Assembly (NCBI GenBank): GCA_018398575.1
Contig: JAGTXZ010000005.1
Span: 1,054,001-1,118,000, forward strand
Direction: 5' to 3'
Source of the DNA: Ampelomyces quisqualis
Lineage: Eukaryota > Ascomycota > Dothideomycetes > Pleosporales > Phaeosphaeriaceae
Length of the DNA: 64,000 nucleotides
The notes beneath the pieces are model-generated. The model saw only the letters and a list, made by a program, of their open reading frames with translations, made no database searches and was not told the DNA's origin. Positions 22,639-35,163 of this stretch are shown one piece after another. The translations under genes were made by a program, and so were the position numbers. The first letter of the stretch is position 1. The number at the start of each line of letters is the position of its first letter.

Positions 22639-24039
22639 TCAGTCTGTCTGTCTAACCTCCATCTCCAAGCCTGCCGATTTGAACACACTTGCAAACTCTT
22701 CTGCCATACGCGTTGTTGGGATGGGTACAGGTTCCCACCCACTCAAGAATCCCCTCATGACTAGTTTGAGCTTGAAGAAGTCGAGTCGCAGTAGCCGAAG
22801 ATTTGAATACTCGCCGCGCATCTTGAGTGCAACGAATGAATGCAGAATTCTCTTCAGATATTTGTTGTAACGGAGAAAGCGAAAGTGTAGGGTCTGTAGT
22901 GAATGGGGTGTCGTAGATAGGAGAATGTTCGTAATAACCTTTGCATCATCCTCGTCCGGATTGATCTGGAGGATAGCCCAGGGGCTTGAATACTCGCATA
23001 TTAGGCCGCGAGATCGTTACATCTGGAAAGAGAGTGAGCGCCTGGAGAGACGAACGGGAACTGGCTAGGTGACTGGCGATATCTTTGGTAGAGAATGAGG
23101 TAGAAGTCGAGGAAATGGGCAATTCCGAGGCGAAAGAATACCGAAGCATTCAAGCTGTTGTACGCCTAGGATTATAGGGAGGCTTTTGGTGGCTATACCG
23201 CAGTTTGACATTGTGACAGACTTCAAGGCGGTCGTCGGCAGTTGCACTGGTCCGTGTTTTGGAAGCAGTATGTCAACGTCCTTCACACATATCTGCTTAA
23301 GATTGGGGATCAAATCCAGGAACTCTACAGCATAATACACTGAAGGCGCCTCGCATCTGAAAAATCCGCCATGTAACTATAGGGTTTTGATACTCCGAAG
23401 GGCCGTGTCAGAATGTGAGAAGAAGTGATACCAGTCGAGACCGGGAACCGGTGTCATGCCATTGACGCGAAGTTCGGAGAGAATTGGTAGTAGGTTAAGC
23501 AGGAGTACATGAGCATCCTCAACGCCGTGTCCCAGCAGCCGCAGTAGATCCCGCTCGCCCTTTAGCGTGACAGCCTTGGTCTTGAGTGCCGGAACCGGGT
23601 ACTGCTTACGCCGTACGAGTAGTTTAGCCTGGATTGCTACTTCCACGAAAAGCATGAAGGTCTTCTGGATGTTCCATGATGCACGGCGTTGCGCTTGTGT
23701 TGCGCTCTTTCCTCCATCTATAGCCATGCCTCTCCAAGGAGCACCTGTTGCTACCTCAAATTCCGATCGTCAGCCTCTGATATTAACTCGCTTGACCCTG
23801 GCCGCCAGATCTGATCTCTCACATATGGTCCGCAGAAAGAGCGCAAATGAAGCTTTGGAAGGCGACTCATGGTTAATATAAGTCTCGACGTCGTAGAGGA
23901 TGGCGTTGGCTCACGGGCTTGTTTTCTTGCTTGTCAAGGCGACAGAGCGGAGAGATGATTTGTACAGGTAGCTGAAAGTTGCTTGAAGTAGTTCGTTCGG
24001 AAGTTTGGCCATCGAAATCGGGTTGGTTGCCTCCGCCAT
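22639..24039 (-). pseudogene. F-box / leucine-rich pseudogene
   Basis: The ATG at 24039 opens a frame whose first ~40 residues form an F-box (KLPNELLQATFSYL ... SVALTSK). The same frame carries on with LRR-like coding sequence through three in-frame stops: TGA 23913-23911, TGA 23772-23770 and TAG 23379-23377. At about 23150 the coding signal moves to another frame (23149..22946) and near 22965 it returns to the first, ending at 22639. Reading across these breaks gives about 460 codons, a usual size for fungal F-box/LRR proteins that recruit substrates to SCF ubiquitin ligases. None of the breaks coincides with a credible GT-AG intron. Assembly error cannot be excluded for single breaks, but five together mean decay. 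Confidence 0.75.
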
Positions 24040-25412
24040 GGTGGTTAAGGCGCCACTAGCGTGACTGTGTTGAGGTCGCACCACCGCAAGACCTGTATAA
24101 TTATGTGGAGGCAACTCGCCCAGGCTGAGAAGATTCGGTTGGTATAAACTGCAACCATTCGTCTCGAAGTCGGGCCGTAGCCTTCGTTGAGCCAACGCAG
24201 CCAATCTGGCGCAAGTCTGCCAGTGGTCTATCCACATTGTTTTTCGTTGAGCTCTGAACCGGCCGGTTCAGACTTGAAGAAGAAGTAAAGGGCTGATGCC
24301 CGCAAGATTGTGCAGATTGCGATTGTGGCCAGTCAGATCAGATGGTCGACATGGGCAGATACTCAGCGTTCTACGACTCTCACTTGATACACTTGTACTT
24401 ACGTCGCTCGCTTTACCACGAATGAATCGAATCACGGTCGCGACTCGCTAGTTCCACCGGAACACAAATTGCACTTGCACTGAGGCCGCATTGGACGCAT
24501 CCAATGTCTGGGCATGGCTGCCACAGGGAAGCAGCATTTTGAAGGATGTGTCCATAGCAGATTAGAACGATAAAAGAGGCTTAAGAAGTGTTGTTGGTGG
24601 TAACATCGAGCTAGCACGTGTTTTCGATCCAGACGCCACGCCACATCTCGCGTGCGATTGGCGCCTGCGAAGAACGCATGGCTGATACGTTGGTCTGATG
24701 ACGCGATTATTTCCCTTTCTATGTCTGCTAACTATCTGTCGGCTTCTTGTGATATATCGAAGACGTGTACTCCGTACTTTGGCACGACTGCAGTCGAGTT
24801 TTGCGGGATGATTACCTAGGCGAAGCCAGCATTTGGTGGGCGATGCCCAGCACAGGGGGCTAAAGCCGATCTATTTCATCCTCCCCCACGTTGTCAACAA
24901 TGAACATGTCGCCCCCGTGGCCAGGCTTCGGTCGGAATCCTCCAAAGCCACATCAGGCTAAGTTCATCTCGCGCGGCCGTGAGGCTTCAGACTAAAGCCC
25001 GTGGTGTTCTCCCACACATCATTCTTTCAGAGAGTGGCTCGCCATCCTCTCCACGGTTGTTAGGCTTGCGCGCCTTCATCGGCAGCAACGGCGGCACGCA
25101 GCCGTTCGAGTATCTTGGTGTCTCTATAATACACGGTAAGCGCAACAAGCCCTAATGTCTGTCTTCTTGTCCTCGCGCATGCAGGTGGTGTTGCTTGAGG
25201 TCTTCTTCCGCGACTTCGATGCACGCACGGTCCATGCCCGTTCATCACCATAGCAGGAGCATATCGCTCACAACTGCACCTGCAGCATCTTCTGGCGACT
25301 CGCCCATCTCATTTACAAGGGTTTTCCCCTACATCACAATCACACCGCGAGCACTTTCGCCATTACCGTCCTTTATCCCTAGCTGCATATATAGACTAGT
25401 GTCATATCTGCA
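24040..25412. other. Divergent intergenic region upstream of PMA1
   Basis: About 1.37 kb between the F-box pseudogene start and PMA1. There are no credible ORFs. It probably holds a long PMA1 promoter and leader, as is usual for this highly expressed gene. An ATATATAG stretch lies 20-26 bp before the PMA1 ATG. Confidence 0.45.
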
Positions 25413-28343
25413 ATGGCCGAGGTACCTATGCTCCAAACCTCAGAAGAGAGACGACACTAACTGACTCGTATAGTACAGCAGTGCGCCCGCAAACGGGTCT
25501 GCGACTCCATATCATGAGAAGAACGACTACGTCAATGAGGAGACCAGGTCGAGGCACGACTTCGAAGAGGACGATGATGACGAAGACGAAGACATCGATG
25601 CTCTCATAGATGAACTAGAGTCACAGGATGGTGACAACGCAGACTACGAAGAAGAAGAGGCTGATCAGCCTGGTGGTGCCCGTGTGATTCCCGAAGACCT
25701 TCTTCAGACCGACACTCGCATGGGTCTCAACTCCGCCGATGTGCTACTTCGTCGCAAAAAGTTCGGTTACAATCAAATGAAAGGTACGTCCCGTCTCGTT
25801 CACACTTGGACGTGGCATGGTTGACCCCCATCAGAGGAGAAAGAGAATAAATTTGTCAAGTTCCTCATGTTCTTCGTCGGCCCCATCCAGTTTGTCATGG
25901 AAGCTGCTGCGATTCTTGCCGCTGGTCTTCAAGACTGGGTTGACTTTGGTGTCATTTGTGGCCTGCTGCTGCTCAACGCTTGCGTTGGCTTCATCCAGGA
26001 GTATCAAGCTGGGAATATCGTCGACGAGCTGAAGAAAACACTCGCTCTTAAGGCGACCGTGCTACGAGATGGCGTTCTGATCGAGGTTGAAGCTCCCGAA
26101 GTGGTACCTGGCGACATCCTCCATGTAGAAGAAGGCATTATCGTTCCGGCCGATGGACGCATCGTCACCCAAGATGCCTTTCTCCAGGTCGACCAATCAT
26201 CTATCACAGGCGAGTCTATGGCAGTAGACAAGCACAGGGGCGATACGTGTTACGCATCATCCGCAGTCAAGCGGGGCGAGGCTTTTGTTGTGATCACAGC
26301 GACGGGTGATTCAACTTTCGTTGGTCGAGCAGCTTCCCTCGTAGCTAGCGCCTCTGGAGGAACTGGCCATTTCACGCAAGTCCTGCACGACATCGGCACC
26401 ACTTTACTGGTCCTGGTTATCCTCACACTGCTTGTTGTATGGATTAGCTCATACTACCGATCGAATGGTATCGTACAAATCCTCAAATTCACTCTCGCCA
26501 TCACCATTGTTGGAGTTCCAGTAGGATTACCTGCCGTGGTGACCACCACCATGGCTGTTGGTGCCGCCTATCTCGCAAAAAAACAGGCCATCGTGCAGAA
26601 ACTTTCTGCAATCGAGTCGCTCGCTGGTGTCGAGATCCTCTGTTCGGACAAGACTGGAACATTGACCAAAAACAAACTCTCACTTTCTGAACCATACACG
26701 GTTGCAGGAGTTGAGCCCGATGACCTCATGCTTACTGCATGCCTGGCAGCGTCACGCAAGAAGAAAGGTATCGACGCTATTGACAAGGCATTTCTAAGGT
26801 CACTGAGGGCCTATCCTCGGGCTAAGAATGTGCTGAGCAAGTACAAGGTCGTCCAATTTCACCCATTCGATCCTGTGTCCAAGAAAGTGCAGGCAGTGGT
26901 CGAATCGCCACAGGGCGAACGCATAGTCTGCGTGAAAGGTGCACCCCTATTCGTTTTGCGGACGGTCGAGGAGGACCACCCAGTGTCAGAGAACATCGCC
27001 GAGGCGTACAAGAACAAAGTGGCCGAGTTTGCTACCCGTGGATTCCGTTCACTTGGAATCGCTCGTAAGCGGGAGAATAGCTCTTGGGAGATTCTGGGAA
27101 TCATGCCATGCTACGATCCTCCTCGGCATGACACCTTCCGCACCATCAATGAGGCAAAGACTCTTGGTCTTTCCATCAAGATGCTCACTGGTGATGCTGT
27201 TGGCATCGCGCGTGAGACATCACGCCAACTCGGTCTCGGTACCAACATCTTCGACGCTGAGAAACTCGGTCTTGGTGGAGGTGGCGAAATGCCTGGTAGC
27301 GAAGTTTACGACTTCGTAGAAGCAGCAAATGGCTTCGCAGAGGTCTTTCCACAACACAAATACAACGTCATCGAGATTCTACAGCAACGTGGCTACCTTG
27401 TCGCGATGACCGGTGACGGGGTGAACGATGCACCGTCACTCAAGAAAGCAGACACTGGCATCGCAGTGCAGGGCGCATCTGACGCTGCTCGCTCTGCCGC
27501 AGATATTGTGTTTCTAGCGCCAGGTCTTTCGGCCATCATCGATGCCCTCAAAACATCGCGACAAATTTTCCATCGCATGTACGCCTATGTCGTCTACCGA
27601 ATTGCGCTGTCTCTGCATCTCGAAATTTTTCTGGGTCTTTGGATTGCCATCATGAACGAGTCGCTAAACCTTCAGCTCGTTGTCTTCATCGCCATCTTTG
27701 CCGATATTGCAACGCTGGCGATAGCCTATGACAATGCTCCCTACAGCAAGACTCCAGTGAAGTGGAATCTTCCGAGGCTTTGGGGCATGTCGATCTTACT
27801 CGGAATAATTCTTGCAGCTGGTACTTGGATAACACTAACAACAATGTTTCCACATCAAGTCTCCCCACCACAAGGCGTCGAGGGAGGTATCGTGCAAAAT
27901 TTCGGACGCCGCGACTCGATTTTGTTCCTTGAGATTTCGCTCACGGAGAATTGGTACGCTTTCCTCCCCATGCTGTAGAATAATGCTAATAGGCACTCAG
28001 GTTGATCTTCATCACTAGATCTGAAGGTCCTTTCTGGTCATCATTGCCATCATGGCAACTAACGAGCGCAATCTTGATAGTCGATATCGTCGCGACTTTG
28101 TTTACCATCTTCGGTCTCTTCGTCGGCGGTCGCACTAGCATCGTTGCGGTCGTTCGTGTCTGGGTATTCTCCTTCGGCGTCTTCTGCGTGCTTGCTGGGG
28201 TGTATTTTCTCCTGCAGGGTAGTCAAGGCTTCGACAACCTTATGCATGGCAAGTCGCCTAAGAAGGATCAGAAGCAACGGTCACTCGAGGATTTCGTCGT
28301 GTCGTTGCAGCGCGTCTCGACGCAACATGAGAAGACCACATAG
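25413..28343 (+). CDS. PMA1: Plasma-membrane H+-ATPase (P3A type)
   Basis: Proton pump that energises the plasma membrane. Exons are 25413..25421, 25474..25783, 25835..27953 and 28001..28343, giving 926 residues. The first exon codes only Met-Ala-Glu; the other introns are 51 and 47 nt. The N-terminus is acidic. TGES marks the actuator domain, CSDKTGTLTKN holds the phosphorylated aspartate, and MLTGDA and TGDGVNDAP are the hinge and Mg-binding motifs. About ten TM helices are present. The C-terminus SLEDFVVSLQRVSTQHEK matches the autoinhibitory R-domain that is relieved by Ser/Thr phosphorylation when glucose is present. All catalytic motifs are intact. Confidence 0.96.
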
Positions 28344-28971
28344 GAAGGGCCTTGCTTGTCGCTTCAGAAATGAAGTATCTACCGAACTTGAGCTTTAATC
28401 TAGAGCAACGAACACCACTTCCTCTATGAGATACCCTTACCGTAGATCACGGACACAACAAATTTTATACCTGGACAAATTGTGTCCTTCTTTGATCATG
28501 GAGTTCTTGCCATCCATGTGCTACTTAGTAGCTATTGTACGAAGCACGAAGTATCGATTCGTGCTTTGGTCTTGTTAGCTGCATGACTTGGCATAAGATA
28601 GGGGAGCTATTAAACTAGGTAAGCCTAGAAGGTTAGCAGTGAGACTGCGGCTCAGTTGTAAATAATTCTGGGTACAAAACAATGATGAACATTTTATGGA
28701 GCATGCATTGTAATGTTTCTCCGATAATGCGCTGCTTCGGTCCGTGATCTTTGATAAAAGCAAGACCCGTGGAGTTGGTGCTTCGTGGCTACGTATGACG
28801 TCCCCACCCCACCTTTGGCTCGTAATGGCGCCAGCTGTACAACGCCTCCAATACCGTCGACCCGGACCCGTTTGCTCCATTGTAGCTTGATTGTCGGCTC
28901 TGTTCTTCTAACACCCACGGTCCCTCATCACTTACCCCAACCTTAAGCAGTTGAGCTCGCGAAGTGTCACC
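28344..28971. other. Intergenic, aldo-keto reductase promoter
   Basis: About 630 bp. Nothing beyond short random ORFs is visible. Confidence 0.45.
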
Positions 28972-29982
28972 ATGGCTGGACTTGATCTCACAATTCCCAA
29001 CCTTAAGCTCAATCATGGCAACTCTACCGGTATGCCCATGCTCGGCTACGGCACAGGAACAGCCTGGTACAAAACGGGTGAAGAGAGCAAAACCGACCAG
29101 GCCGTGATCGACTCCGTTAAGATAGCTATTCAACTCGGTTACACTCACCTTGATGGTGCAGAGAGTGCGTCTGCGTCCCATCCTATAACGGCAGGGAGAA
29201 AGAAGACTGATATATTATCACAGTGTACAAGACAGAGTCGGAACTCGGCACGGCTATCAAGGAGAGTGGTGCTGCTCGAGAGAAGTTGTTTGTTACGACC
29301 AAAGTGGACAAGCCAAATATGCACGATATCGAAGGTGCACTGAAGACGAGCCTAAAGAAGTTGCAATTGGACTATGTCGATCTGTAAGCTCAGTCTGTGG
29401 TAGTCAAGTGTATTGATGTCGCTGATCAAATGCAGATACCTCATTCATCAACCTTTCTTCACGGAGTCTGAAGCCGATCTGCAGAAGACGTGGGCAACAA
29501 TGGAGGCAATCCAGCAATCTGGACTTGCCAAGTCAATTGGAGTGTCAAACTACCTGCCTGCGCATCTTAATGCTATTCTGAAGACTGCAAAGATCGTGCC
29601 AGCTTGCAACCAGATCGAGTTCCACCCTTATCTGCAACGCACTGAGCTGCTCGAACTACACAAGCAGCATGGTATCGCGACAGCAGCCTTTGGCCCACTT
29701 ACCGCGGGAACCAAAGCAAAGCCAGGCCCAGTAGACGACTATGTAAGCCGACTGGTCAAGAAGTACGCCGTGAGCGAGAACGAGATTTATCTGAGGTGGT
29801 GCATTGACCAGGATATTGTACCAATCACTACGAGTTCGAAGGAGCAACGGCTGAGCGACTATCTAAGGGCTGCGACGTTCAAGTTGACTCCAGCAGAGAT
29901 CAAGGAGATCAACCAGCTGGGTCAGCAGAAGCACTTTAGGGGCTTCTGGCAGAAGTACTTTGGGGAAAATGACGGGACATGA
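28972..29982 (+). CDS. Aldo-keto reductase
   Basis: NAD(P)H-dependent carbonyl reductase, probably cytosolic. Exons are 28972..29164, 29224..29383 and 29436..29982, giving 299 residues. The first intron (59 nt) splits the ATG codon of AEMYKTE and the second (52 nt) splits Leu in DYVDLYLIHQP. The four catalytic residues are present as Asp61, Tyr66, Lys91 and His122. GVSNYLPAHL and PITTSSKEQRL are the usual later motifs, the second contacting the cofactor phosphate. LDGAEMYKTE replaces the more common LDTAxxYGNE, which still leaves the Asp and Tyr in place. An alternative ATG at 28951 is in frame. Substrate unknown; fungal relatives include glycerol dehydrogenase and xylose reductase-like enzymes. 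Confidence 0.87.
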
Positions 29983-30368
29983 GCGAGACCGCGGGAGTGA
30001 ATATTTTGGAGATTCGCCCAGGGATGAAGTACTTACAACTGAATGCTTCATCAAGACTCCTGCTGTGCCACAAATATTGTTCTTGGGCAATCAAGCCGTG
30101 CTCACTCCAATCACGTGACCCTGCCTTGCCCAAAAATAAACTAGCGTCATTCCCGAGCTCGAACGTGCTTAAAGATTGAACTCTCCGCACCTGATCGATG
30201 AACTGCACCCTCACCAACAACAACAGCGCCAGTCCGTGAATCGACTTACCGATCGTAAATACTGCTAGTGAGATATCCGCACGCGCACTACTGCCCTAAA
30301 CTAGAGCGCCTCGACTAATACCTTGTGACTACAGACTTGCGCGATCGCAACGCGACGCCATCGCTGCC
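29983..30368. other. Intergenic, CUS1 promoter
   Basis: About 390 bp. No gene or recognised motif. Confidence 0.45.
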
Positions 30369-32131
30369 ATGTCGGGCGCCGCTGTGAAGTCGAAGAAGCA
30401 GGCAAGCAAAAACGCCTATCGCCGAGCCAAGAAGAAGGCACAGCGCTCTGTAAGTGACAACAACTCGTAATGGTTGGGCGGTTGACGTAGATGCTAACAC
30501 CATTCTAGGAGACCCCATCAGAAGCCGGCGATTCTGTGCGGGAGAGCGAGCCAACTGCACCAGACGGCAACACGAACAGCGATGCACATGCCGTCAAGCC
30601 AGTCGACCTTGTCGCCGTCGACGACATCACAATCGAGTACGAACTAGACAACCCTCTCTTCGAGGAATACAAGAGCGTGTTCGAGAAGTTCCGTGAGCCT
30701 ACAGAAGAAGAAACTGCCACTAAGGACGACGAGAAGCCCGAAGTCTTCTACGACGACGACGACATTCCTGACGAAGAAGATGAAGACAAGAACAAGATCT
30801 CGAAGAAGCAGAGGAAACAGATGAACAAGATGTCCGTCGCCCAGCTGAAGTCACGAGTACAAAAACCCGAATTAGTGGAATGGACAGATGTCTCGTCGAC
30901 TGACCCACAGCTACTGATCGCGATCAAAGGATCAAAGAACGTCATTCCTGTTCCTACCCACTGGTCACTGAAGCGCGAGTATTTGTCGTCAAAACGCGGT
31001 ATCGAAAAGCCACCATTTGCGCTGCCCAAGTTCATTCAGGAAACCGGTATTGCCGAGATGCGTGACGCTGTCCTGGAGAAGCAAGCAGAAATGACCATGA
31101 GGCAGAAGCAACGTGAGCGTGTTCAGGGAAAGCTTGGGAAACTCGACATTGACTACGCAAAACTCTATGATGCTTTCTTTCGGCGTCAGACCAAGCCTGA
31201 GTTGACGCGATACGGCGAAGTGTACTACGAAGGCAAGGAGTTCGAAACCAACCTGGTCAATCTCAAGCCTGGAGAGCTAAGCGAGGAGCTGAGGGAAGCT
31301 CTTAGCATGGCACCTGGTCACCCTCCTCCCTGGCTCATCAACATGCAACGCTTTGGCCCCCCGCCCTCGTACCCCAACATGCGGATACCTGGTGTAAACG
31401 CTCCTATCCCCCCGGGCGCTGCCTGGGGATTCCAGCCTGGACAGTGGGGTAAGCCTCCTCTGGACGACTCTGGTAAGGCCCTATTCGGTGGAGACCTCTA
31501 TGGAACCAGCATCTTGGAAGAGCAACAACAGCCAACCCATGTTGGGGAGCCAGTCGAGCGCGGTACCTGGGGTGCTTTGCGAGCTGAAGGCGAAAGCGAA
31601 GACGAGGAGAGCGATGAAGAAGACGAGGACGAGGACGAGGAAGAGGGAGATGAGGACGATGCTACCGGTATTCAGACCTCTATGACGACAGCGTCCGCGA
31701 TGCCATCTGAGATTGGCGGCACCGAGACCATTGGCGGAGAGTTCACACTTCGAAAGCAGCGAAGAGGTATTGAGACTGAAGAACCTGGTGTTCCACGCAG
31801 TGCTGGTCAAGTCATTCCCGAAAAGAACATTTCAGCAACTGGATTCTTTGGTGGCGAGCACGCTTACGACCTCGATGCCGCACGACGCGATGCTCTCGGA
31901 CAACAGCGAAAGCGCAAGGCCGGTGAGGTCGAGCTTTCAGTCGACGTGGACCAGCTGGGCGAGGATGATAAGCTGGACAAAGACGCGCTGAAGAGGGAGT
32001 ATGAGTCAAGGCAAAGGGCCGAGGCCGCAGGACAGTGGCAGAGCATTGATCAAGACGATCTGGCAGACATGATTGCGAGCGAGTCAAGGAAGAGAGCGAA
32101 ACGGGACGATGATCGGAAGACTAGGCGCTAA
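30369..32131 (+). CDS. CUS1: Splicing factor 3B subunit 2 (SF3b145)
   Basis: Component of the SF3b part of U2 snRNP, which holds U2 at the branch site. Exons are 30369..30449 and 30509..32131; the 59-nt intron has a GCTAAC branch, and the protein has 567 residues. The N-terminus is Lys-rich. The DUF382 region runs from about residue 120 (LKSRVQKPELVEWTDVSS, then PTHWSLKREYLSSKRGIEKP). The PSP domain follows, with GELSEELREALSMAPGHPPP and GPPPSYPNMRIPGVNAPIPPG. A long Asp/Glu-rich segment near residue 420 and a charged Lys/Arg tail finish the protein. The next gene is an RS-rich protein; such neighbours need not be functionally linked. Confidence 0.95.
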
Positions 32132-33027
32132 GAGTGAGAGGTCAACGAGTCAGGAAGAGCAGAATGAGGATCGAGATGAAAAAGAGTAGGAAGAGCAGGA
32201 TGAGGATTAAGTTGAAAAGGAGTAAGAAGGAAGAGTGTAAGAGCATTTGAAGAGGTGGCATTGTACAAAAGATTCTGATTTCAACGAGCACAAACTCTTC
32301 GGGGTTGGCGTAAAGGATGGCACATGCCGCATGGCTGGCGTTACAGCATGGGAGCGAGGCGTTGCATACGGCGACACATGAGCCGTCACAAAATGAACAT
32401 AATTAAGATTAAGACTCTCACTTTCGAGGAATGGGTTGCAGGACGCCGCGGAGATACTGATCGGTTAAGAGGGCTAGTCTCACAAGATGCTCATGAAAGG
32501 ATGCAGCCAAGCAAGATTCCAACATGGCCTCAGGTGATGGAAATCAAGAATCCCCGTGATGCAGCAGATAGTACACGGAGCATGAATCCCCATCAAGGCG
32601 GCTGAAGGGCAGGAGGGCAACATGGACAGCTCGTACCGAAGCAGACGTGATTGGGCGAAACAATATAAAGCGTGCGTACAGTTGCTGAGACAGACATGGC
32701 GACAGACGTGTATCGCTGCAACGGAAAATGCGCGCACAAGTCACAGCACGCATCAGCTCGGCCATGACAAGGAACCAGAGAAGGCCGGGCGGGCTGATAG
32801 GAGGAGGATGGCAGCTCACACGTTTTCCTGGAGGAGGCACGTGCGAAGCTTCTAGCCTGGAACATCACTTTTCCAAGACCACCAAACGCGCACGCAACCT
32901 CTCCGTCACCTACGTTTGCCCGCCAACAGCCTCGACCACCTCTGCAACTCAGTATCGTCGAACCTCGTCTTGCGGCTTGTTATTTGGACGCAAACACATG
33001 CAGCATTAGCAGATCTCCCTCGCGACT
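32132..33027. other. Intergenic, no gene seen
   Basis: About 900 bp between CUS1 and the RS-rich gene. The first 90 bp are purine-rich GA/AG repeats (about 32150-32240), probably in the CUS1 3' UTR. No supported ORF. Confidence 0.45.
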
Positions 33028-34724
33028 ATGGACAGAGATCGTGAAAGAGACAGGGATCGAGACCGAAGGTTGGTCTTGCGCCAAGAAAAGCGTTTCGGCA
33101 ACTCCATAGCGCAGTCTAACAGACTACACAGGGACGACAGGTTCTCGAACACATATCGCCCACGCTCCCCTCGGGCTCGCTCACCTCCTCGCGGCGACAC
33201 CTATCGTGCTGGCCGCTCTCCGCCTCCTCGTCGCGGCTCGCCTCCGCGTCGTGGTCTAGCCTCTGCGGATACATATACTCCCGGGGGTCGTTCTTCGCGT
33301 CCACGAAGTCGGTCGCCTGCGTTCCGGAGGAGATCGCGGAGTCCGCGCCGTGACGACAACTGGCGCGCGCGGCCAAGGTCGCCGCCTCGACGGGCCTTCT
33401 CACCCAGACGGGACGACTTCAGAGGTGACAGAGCACGTTCGCCACGCAGAGATGGATACGACTCGTACACACGTTCTCCGCGACCACGCGACAGGACCCC
33501 GCCGCCCCGAGAACGCGATATCTCGCCAGCCCGAAGCAGTCGAATCCGCTCACCTGTGCGCTCGAGTCGGTACGAGGATCCGCGCTCCAGGGTTAATAGG
33601 TACCTTGATAGACTCCCGCTGCCACAACAACAAGACTGACATTGCCTAGTCCTCCGCGTCGGTACTCGCCCGCCCGTGACACTCGCGACTATCGCCGCCA
33701 TTCACCCTCACCGAGACGCGATCGAGCTGAGCCCCCCGCTGCAGATACCTGGAGGAGCCGTAGGTCCCCATCGGTAACAAAGCCTTCTTTTGCAGCCCAT
33801 GAAGCTTCTGGTAGGGAGTCGGCATCGACGTCGCGACGCTCTTCTCCACCTCCGATCCACCCTAGTCGAGCTGCTCTTGTAGACGACAGACCCGCGCGAG
33901 ATGCTATGCCTGCACCAAGATCCCCAGTCCGTGATCGGGACAACGAAAGAGGCCGTGACTTCAACCGTGATCGTGAGCGGTCGCCTCCGCGCCGCAGAGA
34001 GTCTCCTCCGGCTGGCCCACGTGGTGATAGGGACTTTGCCCCTCCTACTGGGCCATCGTCTGCTTACCGGAACGGTGATGGTGCATTCCCGCGAGCACCA
34101 CCAACAGGACCTTCAAGCCGCAGCTATCCTTCGCCTGCTATTTCACCTCCAGCTGGACCATCAAGCTCGACGCCACAGCCACCAGCATTCTCTCGCGGCG
34201 GCAACCCAGCCCTCGTTGCGCCTACTAGGCCACGAGGCGGTGGTCGTGGCGGCTTTGCATACGATTCTCCTCGCGATTTCTCCGGTCCTCCAGCACGTCG
34301 TGGCTCTTGGGGTGCAGGGCCTCGTGGTGGTGGTTTCTATGGCGGCGGCGCTCCATCCGGACCTCGTGGCGCTGGTAGTGGGCCAGCACCGTTTGCACCG
34401 ACATTCCGTGGCTCTTCTAACTCCACCGCAACCACCTACCCGCGTACCATGCGCTTCCGTGATCATTTGTCAGATCTGGCAAGAGAAATTCCAGGTGGTC
34501 AGAAAGCTCCTGAGGTGTACGACAAAAGCAGGCTGCTCAAGCTTGAAGAAGATGCCAGGAGACTCCGGGAAATGATCGACAAGAAAGAAGACGAAAAACG
34601 CCAAAAGTTGAGAGAGTGGGACAGTCTTGAGCGTGATGCTGCAACCGCGCAGTTGAAGGTAGAACTTGCAGAGACGTCTTTGCGAGAGCTGGAAGGCGAA
34701 GGAGACATTTCGAGTGCCTTTTAG
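33028..34724 (+). CDS. RS/RD-rich protein with C-terminal coiled coil
   Basis: Two ORFs are joined by a 50-nt intron (33600..33649, GTACCT, GACTGAC branch, CCTAG), giving exons 33028..33599 and 33650..34724 and 548 residues. The protein opens with Arg-Asp repeats and continues as a long low-complexity domain rich in RS, SP and RSPPRR motifs. A Pro/Gly-rich part with GGGRGG and GPRGGG (RGG-like) follows, and the last ~90 residues form a charged helix that looks like a coiled coil. This composition is typical of RNA-processing factors that gather in nuclear speckles, but I recognise no RRM, PWI or other named domain. A second possible intron at 33068..33130 (63 nt, in frame, GTTGGT donor) is undecided. 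The symbol is left open. Confidence 0.75.
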
Positions 34725-35163
34725 TAGAAAGGCAGAGCTGGGATTCGTAAAAGCCAACCAGTCGGATTGGCGCGGTGAGAGAGTTTGTGTACGATATCTT
34801 CAATTGGGATGTGCTTGCATGTCGAGGTTCAAATTGGCTAGTCGAGGGCATCATGGCGGCGTTGAGGGAATGGACAGCTGACGCCTTGCATTGCATCTGG
34901 TAGCATTTGAGCGAACGACTTTTTCGTTCGAATTTAGGATCCTGCAGAGTGATGAAGAGTGCCTGGTGAGATGTAGTACTGCTTTGTGGTCCCTCACCTT
35001 GAGGCCAAGTGCCATTACTGCGGACTACCGATTGGCTCACTTGTCCAGTCCCTCGTTCGTTCCCCACCCCAGCTTTGACTCGCCGAAACTTTTCGGGTCC
35101 AGTGGTCTGCAACAGACCCAACACGCCACACAACTCACACACCACGTTCGTGTGGTCGCAAAT
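34725..35163. other. Intergenic, RPC2 promoter
   Basis: About 440 bp. No gene or clear motif. Confidence 0.45.
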
